A stretch of DNA of 64,000 nt from Mycolicibacterium sp. CBMA 226 (lineage in GTDB: Bacteria > Actinomycetota > Actinomycetes > Mycobacteriales > Mycobacteriaceae): NCBI RefSeq assembly GCF_009729075.1, contig NZ_VTGY01000019.1, positions 1 to 64,000 of the forward strand, given 5' to 3'. The position numbers were made by a program, and so were the translations under genes. Of the stretch, positions 58,992-64,000 are shown in pieces; position 1 is the stretch's first letter; each line of letters begins with the position of its first letter. Under the pieces are notes generated by a model. It was given only the letters and a program-made list of their open reading frames with translations. It had not been told where the DNA came from and made no database searches.

Positions 58992-59948
58992 TCAGGCAGT
59001 CGAGCTGTGGGCCGTTCCGGCGAGCAGCGCGCGCAAATGCCGATTGACCTGGTCGGGGCGTTCGAGGTTGGCGCAATGCCCACCGCTCAACTCGACGAAC
59101 GACCAGAGATTGGGCACGTTCCTGGCGATCCGCCGCGACGCCGCGATCGGCAGGAGCCTGTCGTTGGTACTGCCGATGACCAGCGTCGGCACCGTCAGGT
59201 TGTCGAGGCCGATGTGATGGGCGTCGAGGTTGTCCACCAGCGCGTTGACCCACCCGCTGCGGCCTGCGGCAGGGGTGCCCATGAACAGTTCGTAGACGTA
59301 GTCGGCGACCGCCGGGTCGGCGTCACGACCGACCGCGATCATCGCGACGAACTGGCGGGCTGCCTTGCGTGACCCCGGCACCAGCGGCGCCCCGCCGAAG
59401 GTCTTCAGGATGCGACCGGCGGCGTACGCCCGGGACTTCGCCAGTGAGTTCGGGACCTGCGCCAGCTGGACCAGCTTCAGGAGGTCACCGGTGGTGGTGT
59501 TGATCAGGGCGACGGCGTCCGCGCACTCGGTGACGCGCTGCGGGTACCGCTGCGCCCACGAAGTGATGGCGATGCCGCCCATCGAATGCCCGGCGATGAC
59601 GGCCCGCTCCCCCGGCCTGAGCGTCGCGCTCAGCACCGAGTCGAGGTCGGCAGCGAGGAAATCCAGGTTGTATTTGTGGCGGCCTTTGGGAGCCTCACTC
59701 TGGCCGTGCCCACGGTGGTCGTAGGCGATCACCCGGTAGTCGGTCGCCAAATCCGCGATCTGGTTGCCCCAAACGCCGATGGCGCAGGTGATGCCGTGGG
59801 CGAATACGATCGGCTGACCGTGTTCGGGACCGAAGATCTCGGCGTGCAGCCGGGTGCCGTCAACGGCCATGATCTCCAGGGAACGGCCTGGTGGCAGGGC
59901 TGGGGGACGTCCGGGTTTGACCCGTTGGGTCTGATTGAAGACGGTCAT
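58992..59948 (-). CDS. Alpha/beta hydrolase
   Basis: This 318-aa hydrolase has HG at 51-52, AYDHRGHG near 75-82, the nucleophile GHSMGG (Ser122), an Asp in GSTNDRLLP and a His in GGHCANLE. It belongs to the general esterase/epoxide-hydrolase-like group and not to the HSL type of the other two esterases. With the EthA-like BVMO immediately downstream (54-bp gap, same strand), an ester-cleaving function is a fair inference. Whether it could replace the missing HsaD meta-cleavage hydrolase is open. Confidence 0.85.
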   Translation of the reverse strand: MTVFNQTQRVKPGRPPALPPGRSLEIMAVDGTRLHAEIFGPEHGQPIVFAHGITCAIGVWGNQIADLATDYRVIAYDHRGHGQSEAPKGRHKYNLDFLAADLDSVLSATLRPGERAVIAGHSMGGIAITSWAQRYPQRVTECADAVALINTTTGDLLKLVQLAQVPNSLAKSRAYAAGRILKTFGGAPLVPGSRKAARQFVAMIAVGRDADPAVADYVYELFMGTPAAGRSGWVNALVDNLDAHHIGLDNLTVPTLVIGSTNDRLLPIAASRRIARNVPNLWSFVELSGGHCANLERPDQVNRHLRALLAGTAHSSTA

Positions 59949-60006
59949 ACTGCTCCGTTCGGGTTCGGCGACGTTGCCGGCGGGACATCCCGTACCGCGA
60001 GCCTAC

Positions 60007-61098
60007 CTAAATGACCAGCACAGGTTTGACAGCTCGACCGGCCGTGGCGTCCGACCACACGTCGCCGAAGTGATCGAACTGGTAGGTCCGTACCAGCTTT
60101 TCGACCGGCAGCTCGCCCTGAAGGACGTGCCCGGCCAGCCGCGGGATGAAACTGTGCGGCTCGCTGTCGCCTTCGATGACACCCTGTACCCGCAGGCCGT
60201 TGGCCAGGATCAGTCCCACGGGCAGTTCCGCGGTCAGCGCGCCCAGCCCGACGAGCGCGAGCGCGCCGCGCTTGCGTAGCAGCGTCAGGGCGGTACTGAT
60301 GACGTCACCGCGCGCCGTCGTGTCGACGGCCAGCGTCGCGCCACCCCCGGTCAATTCCATGATTTCGGCCGGCAGGGTCTCCGACGACGAGTCGACGGCC
60401 CCTGTGGCACCCAATTCGATTGCCAGCGAACGGCGTTCGGCGATCGGGTCGACGGCGATGATCGTGCGGCAACCGGCTATGCGCGCACCCATCACCGCCG
60501 ACAGGCCCACCGCGCCGGCGCCCCACACCACCAGTACGTCGTCGGGTCCCGCCGTCAAGGTGTTCAGCACCGCGCCGACCCCGGTCTGCACACTGCAGGC
60601 CAATGGCGCCGCCAGGTGGGCATCGATGCCGTCGGGCAGAACCACGACATTGGACGGGTTGGCCAGTGCGTGCGTGGCGAAGCTGGATTGTCCGAAGAAT
60701 CCACCGCGAACCGGCTGACCGTCCAGCCGCAGGGCGCTCGTGTCGTCGCCCCGGTCGCCGGCCATGTTCAGACGGGCGGCGTGGTCGCAGTAGGCGGGCG
60801 TGTCGGACGCGCATGCGGCGCACTGCGAGCAGCTGGCGAAGGTCAGGACGACCTGCCGGCCGACGTCGAGGCGGGCGTCGGGGCCGGCGGCCAGGACGGT
60901 GCCGGCGCCCTCGTGACCGAACACCATGGGCAGTCGCTTTTCCGGCCAGCGTGCGGCCGTGCTGATATCGGTGTGGCAGATGCCGACGGCAGTGATGCCC
61001 ACCAGCACCTCGTCGCCCTGCGGCTCACGAATCTGGACATCGGTCAGTTCAGGCGCCGAACCCGGGCGAAGCAACACGGCGGCACGTGCGTCGATCAT
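60007..61098 (-). CDS. Zinc-containing alcohol dehydrogenase (MDR family)
   Basis: This 363-aa enzyme has catalytic zinc ligands Cys41 and His62-Glu63 and structural zinc ligands Cys90, Cys93, Cys96 and Cys104. The cofactor motif VWGAGAVGLSAVMG and VAVD (acidic end of beta-2, as in NAD-specific enzymes) are visible. It is close in type to mycobacterial AdhB/AdhD-like dehydrogenases. It is divergent from the transporter gene at 61150, and no operator repeat was recognised in the 51-bp gap. Confidence 0.9.
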   Translation of the reverse strand: MIDARAAVLLRPGSAPELTDVQIREPQGDEVLVGITAVGICHTDISTAARWPEKRLPMVFGHEGAGTVLAAGPDARLDVGRQVVLTFASCSQCAACASDTPAYCDHAARLNMAGDRGDDTSALRLDGQPVRGGFFGQSSFATHALANPSNVVVLPDGIDAHLAAPLACSVQTGVGAVLNTLTAGPDDVLVVWGAGAVGLSAVMGARIAGCRTIIAVDPIAERRSLAIELGATGAVDSSSETLPAEIMELTGGGATLAVDTTARGDVISTALTLLRKRGALALVGLGALTAELPVGLILANGLRVQGVIEGDSEPHSFIPRLAGHVLQGELPVEKLVRTYQFDHFGDVWSDATAGRAVKPVLVI

Positions 61099-61149
61099 TC
61101 ACGGATGGTAGGTCGACGGTAATCTGCGCCGGGTGACCGGTATCGACAA

Positions 61150-62022
61150 ATGCCGAGTGCCGCGCGGATGACGCACCGCCAGTTGCCCCGATGGTCGGTC
61201 CCGCTCGTCTTTGTCACCGGTGCGGCGTCGCAGTACCTCGGTGCCGCGATCGGCGTTTTCCTCTTCTCGACCACCCAGCCCGCCACCGTGGCGTGGCTTC
61301 GGGCCGCAGCGGGAGCGCTGGTGCTGGTGGCCTGGCGCCGGCCGTGGCGAATTCCGTTGACGCGCCGCCGCGTCGCGGTCGCGACCGGGTTCGGGTTGAT
61401 CACTGTCAGCATGAACATCGCGTTCTACGAGGCGCTGGCGCGCGTCCCGCTGGGCACGGCCGTTGCGGTGGAGTTCATCGGGCCGACCCTGGTGGCCACG
61501 CTCGGCTCGCGCAGACCGCGTGATCTCCTGGCCGCTGCCCTCGCCGCCGGCGGGGTGGCCCTCTTGGCCGGCATCGAATTCACCTCCGAGCTTGCCGGCG
61601 TGGCATGGGCACTGGCCGCCGCAGCGCTGTGGGCCGGGTACATCGTGGTGGGCAAACGGGTGGCCGATGCACACGGCGGGCTGGACAGCCTCGCCCTCGG
61701 GATGTCCACCGCCGCGGCCATTTTGGGCCCGGTGATCATCGGCCTGCAGGCCCACACGAACTCGGCGGTGTTCCTCGACCCGCGTACCTGGCTGCTCGGT
61801 CTGGGCGTCGGCCTGTTGTCGACGGCCATCCCGTACGCCCTCGACCAGATCGTGCTCCGCCAGGTCGGCCAAGCGAGCTTCGCGATGCTGTTGGCGCTGT
61901 TGCCCGTGACGGCAACTCTCATCGGGCTCACGGTGCTGCACCAAGTTCCGACAGTCGGCGAGATCGCCGGCATCGGATTGGTGGTAGCCGGCCTTTTACT
62001 CGGTGCCCGCGGCGCACCGTGA
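61150..62022 (+). CDS. EamA/DMT-superfamily transporter
   Basis: This 290-aa integral membrane protein has about ten hydrophobic helices arranged as two EamA repeats (first: VTGAASQYLGAAIGVFLFS..., second: GVAWALAAAALWAGYIVVG). Motifs such as PLGTAVAVEFIGPTLVA and LSTAIPYALDQIVLRQV are those of the RhtA/threonine-homoserine exporter branch. The substrate is probably an amino acid or other small metabolite. Residue 7 (Met) is an alternative start. It is followed after 56 bp by the oxidoreductase at 62079. Confidence 0.87.
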   Translation: MPSAARMTHRQLPRWSVPLVFVTGAASQYLGAAIGVFLFSTTQPATVAWLRAAAGALVLVAWRRPWRIPLTRRRVAVATGFGLITVSMNIAFYEALARVPLGTAVAVEFIGPTLVATLGSRRPRDLLAAALAAGGVALLAGIEFTSELAGVAWALAAAALWAGYIVVGKRVADAHGGLDSLALGMSTAAAILGPVIIGLQAHTNSAVFLDPRTWLLGLGVGLLSTAIPYALDQIVLRQVGQASFAMLLALLPVTATLIGLTVLHQVPTVGEIAGIGLVVAGLLLGARGAP

Positions 62023-62078
62023 AGCCGACATGCGACAGTGACAGTGACCCACCGGCATGCCTACAGGAGAAGAGCACC

Positions 62079-63050
62079 ATGCGCGCCATTCAGATCGCCC
62101 GGTTGGACGGCCCGTCGGCGGCCGAGCTGAACGAGATTCCCGAACCTGACGGGACCGGTGCGGTGGTGATCGAAGTGCACGCCGCCGGCGTCGCCTTCCC
62201 CGACGCGCTGCAGTCGCGCGGCCTGTATCAGCACAAGCCCGAACTGCCGTATACCCCCGGTGCCGAGCTCGCGGGTGTGGTGCGCAGCGCGCCCGACGGC
62301 GCGCATGTGGCGGCCGGCGACCGGGTGGCGGCCTTGACCATGCTGTCCGGAGCGATGGCCGAAGTCGTTGCGCTACCGGCTGACCGCGTCTTCAAGCTGC
62401 CCGACACGGTGTCGTTCGAGGCCGGCGCCGGACTGCTGTTCAACGATCTGACGGTGCACTGCGCGCTGCGGACGCGCGGCCGGCTGACGCCGGGTGAGAC
62501 GGTGCTGGTGCACGGGGCCGCCGGCGGCATCGGCACGTCGACCCTGCGACTGGCCCCGGCGTTCGGGGCAGCCCGCACCATTGCGGTGGTGAGCTCCGAG
62601 GACAAGGGCGAAATCGCCCGTGCCGCTGGTGCTTCCGACGTCGTGCTGGCCGACGGCTTCAAGGACGCGGTGCGTGAGTTGACCGGCGGCCGCGGTGTCG
62701 ATCTGATCCTCGACCCGGTGGGCGGCGACCGGTTCACCGATTCCCTGCGGTCGCTGGCCCCCGGCGGCCGGCTGCTGGTGGTGGGTTTCACCGGCGGCGA
62801 CATCCCGACGGTCAAGGTGAACCGGCTGTTGCTCAACAACGTCGACGCAGTCGGCGTCGGCTGGGGCGCGTGGGCCATGACCCATCCCGGTTACCTCGCC
62901 GAGCAATGGGAGGAGCTGGAGCCGCTGCTGGCGTCCGGCGCGGTGCCCCCGCCGGTACCCGAGGTGTATCCGCTGGAGCGGGCCGCAGACGCCATCACGT
63001 CGCTGGAAAACCGCTCTGCGAAAGGAAAAGTGGTCGTCAAGGTGCGCTGA
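62079..63050 (+). CDS. NADPH:quinone oxidoreductase (zinc-free MDR)
   Basis: The ATG at 62079 follows AGGAGAAGAGC and gives 323 aa. There are no zinc ligands. The nucleotide motif VLVHGAAGGIGTSTL and the motif DLILDPVGGDRFTDSLRSL are those of QOR/crotonyl-CoA-reductase-like medium-chain reductases. It reduces quinones or enones with NADPH. The gene ends by overlapping the convergent hydrolase by 14 bases, with no terminator between. Confidence 0.9.
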   Translation: MRAIQIARLDGPSAAELNEIPEPDGTGAVVIEVHAAGVAFPDALQSRGLYQHKPELPYTPGAELAGVVRSAPDGAHVAAGDRVAALTMLSGAMAEVVALPADRVFKLPDTVSFEAGAGLLFNDLTVHCALRTRGRLTPGETVLVHGAAGGIGTSTLRLAPAFGAARTIAVVSSEDKGEIARAAGASDVVLADGFKDAVRELTGGRGVDLILDPVGGDRFTDSLRSLAPGGRLLVVGFTGGDIPTVKVNRLLLNNVDAVGVGWGAWAMTHPGYLAEQWEELEPLLASGAVPPPVPEVYPLERAADAITSLENRSAKGKVVVKVR

Positions 63051-64000
63051 CCGGCAGCACCAGCCGGGACTGCCCGCCGTCGCCGTGCGCGACGGTGTGC
63101 ACCGACGGCACCATCCGGGTGGCGGTGGCCAGCGGGTCACCGGTCCCCAGATTGCGCGCGAACCGCGGGAAACAGCCGCCGGCGATCAGCAGCCGGACAC
63201 GGTGGCCGGCCGCGAATCGGTATGCGGTGGCGTCGAGTTCCAGGCGCAACAACGCCTGCGGGGCGTCTGCCGCGGTCAACCGCAGGTATCCGTCGGTGAC
63301 GTTGGTCGAATGCCCGTCCGGCGCAACATCACTGACGCGCACGAACACGTCGGCGTGCGGGTTGTCGGTCCGATGGTCCAGTTCGACGTACGGCGTGCCG
63401 ATGACGTCGAGGTCCGCAGGCAGCACGGGGCCGGTGAAGGACAGGACGTCCGATCGTTCGGCCAGCGCGGTGTCGTCGATGTACCCGGATTTGCCGGAAA
63501 CCAGAAGGCGCCCACCGATACTCGGCGTGGGGTCGGCGGGGTCGTAGACGAACGTCGACGGCGCCCCGCTGTCCGGCGGAGTTTCGGCCAGCGCCCCGCC
63601 GGGGTGCAGGTGCCACATCCGTGCGGCGGTCGGCGGCGGCCATTCCTGCATCTCGAGCCACTCACCACCGACGACGCGGATCCGCACCGGCGCCGCGGCG
63701 CGACGGGATCCGTCCAGCCACAGCACGGATTCCTTGACGGCCTCGGTACCGCCCGACCCGTGGGTCCATGGCCCTACCGTCAGCGCGACCTCGACGCCGC
63801 GGCCCCGCAGCCGCCGGTACTGCTCGAGGGTCTGGTCCATGAAGGCGTCCTGCCACCCAGTGATCAGCAGTACCGGGCCCTTCAAGTTGTCGAGTGCTGC
63901 CGCGACACCCGTCTCGGCCCAATATGGCGACGACGGATCGGGCTGTTCAAGCCACTTGTTGAACCACGGCGTGCGCCCGCCCAGCAGTTCCGCTGCCGCC
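63037..64000 (-). CDS. CocE/NonD-family hydrolase, C-terminal part
   Basis: The frame is open from the window edge to the stop at 63037 and lacks its N-terminus, so the catalytic Ser is outside. Visible are GPVLLITGWQDAFMDQT (with the Asp of the triad), GPWTHGSGG (the His), and the C-terminal jelly roll (MWHLHPGGAL, FTGPVLPADLDVIGTPYVEL, FVRVSDVAPDG). These are the hallmarks of the X-Pro dipeptidyl-peptidase/cocaine-esterase family. Residue numbering is not possible. The convergent oxidoreductase overlaps its 3' end. Confidence 0.87.
   Translation of the reverse strand, partial: AAAELLGGRTPWFNKWLEQPDPSSPYWAETGVAAALDNLKGPVLLITGWQDAFMDQTLEQYRRLRGRGVEVALTVGPWTHGSGGTEAVKESVLWLDGSRRAAAPVRIRVVGGEWLEMQEWPPPTAARMWHLHPGGALAETPPDSGAPSTFVYDPADPTPSIGGRLLVSGKSGYIDDTALAERSDVLSFTGPVLPADLDVIGTPYVELDHRTDNPHADVFVRVSDVAPDGHSTNVTDGYLRLTAADAPQALLRLELDATAYRFAAGHRVRLLIAGGCFPRFARNLGTGDPLATATRMVPSVHTVAHGDGGQSRLVLPVSAP

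Noticed and set aside
61605..62078. Upstream extension of the quinone oxidoreductase frame
   Set aside because: The extension is a shadow of the transporter gene. The ATG at 62079 with AGGAGA is the natural start.

Overview
The window reads as chromosomal DNA of a mycobacterium (Mycobacterium/Mycolicibacterium type). It is GC-rich throughout and has many ATGA or GTGA stop/start overlaps. It encodes an MspA-family porin-like protein, an EthA-sized (489 aa) Baeyer-Villiger monooxygenase, an SDR with the insertion typical of mycofactocin-dependent enzymes, a paralogue of the mycobacterial cAMP receptor protein, and several steroid-ring enzymes. The left edge carries only the C-terminal tail of an IS481-type transposase. 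No tRNA, rRNA or CRISPR array was seen.

Layout. (1) 223-10042: a degradation island flanked by two paralogous IclR regulators that share a conserved promoter block. Inside it are an esterase, an SDR, and a KshB-like reductase / HsaA-like hydroxylase / HsaC-like ring-cleavage dioxygenase / FAD dehydrogenase run. (2) 10135-12978: a large secreted Ser/Thr/Ala-rich protein with an Ig-like and a propeller-like region. (3) 13327-15621: an old-yellow-enzyme gene and a Dabb-domain gene diverging from a perfect 23-bp palindrome. (4) 15635-30078: a BVMO and an SDR facing a long operon (acyl-CoA synthetase, alcohol and aldehyde dehydrogenases, crotonase, two acyl-CoA dehydrogenases), followed by a second unit (SnoaL-like, two SDRs, esterase, unassigned 358-aa protein) that ends in a strong terminator. 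(5) 30165-36868: a TetR gene, an unknown 310-aa protein, KshA with a small Cys-rich partner, KstD, a PadR regulator and a thioesterase preceded by a coupled 48-aa ORF. (6) 36899-39491: small secreted or membrane proteins, candidate microproteins with a CRP-type site, and a CRP/FNR regulator. (7) 39693-45486: a co-directional run of exported proteins (MspA-like, PLA2-like without its His-Asp pair, Pro/Gln-rich protein with an unassigned C-terminal domain, two VirB8/TcpC-like NTF2 paralogues, an LppU-like lipoprotein, two poorly conserved genes). (8) 45569-56413: TetR, phosphotransferase, DUF-type protein, thiolase-like protein, a second acyl-CoA dehydrogenase pair, a tandem CaiB/BaiF protein and LysR. 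(9) 56497-64000: ordinary metabolic genes, including an EthA homologue, an ADH, a DMT transporter, a quinone oxidoreductase and a truncated CocE/NonD hydrolase.

How it may work together. KshA, KshB-like, KstD, HsaA-like and HsaC-like proteins cover the sequence 9-alpha-hydroxylation, delta-1 dehydrogenation, ring-A hydroxylation and meta-cleavage of a steroid or a similar polycycle. The BVMO, dehydrogenase, CoA-ligase and acyl-CoA dehydrogenase genes would process a ketone or the ring-opened acids. No obvious hsaB (flavin reductase) or hsaD (meta-cleavage hydrolase) is present, so the route must borrow these or use other enzymes. From memory and unverified, the kshA-kstD-padR arrangement resembles a C19-steroid cluster reported in M. 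smegmatis. The least explained parts are the exported-protein run at 39693-45486 and the twin IclR promoters.
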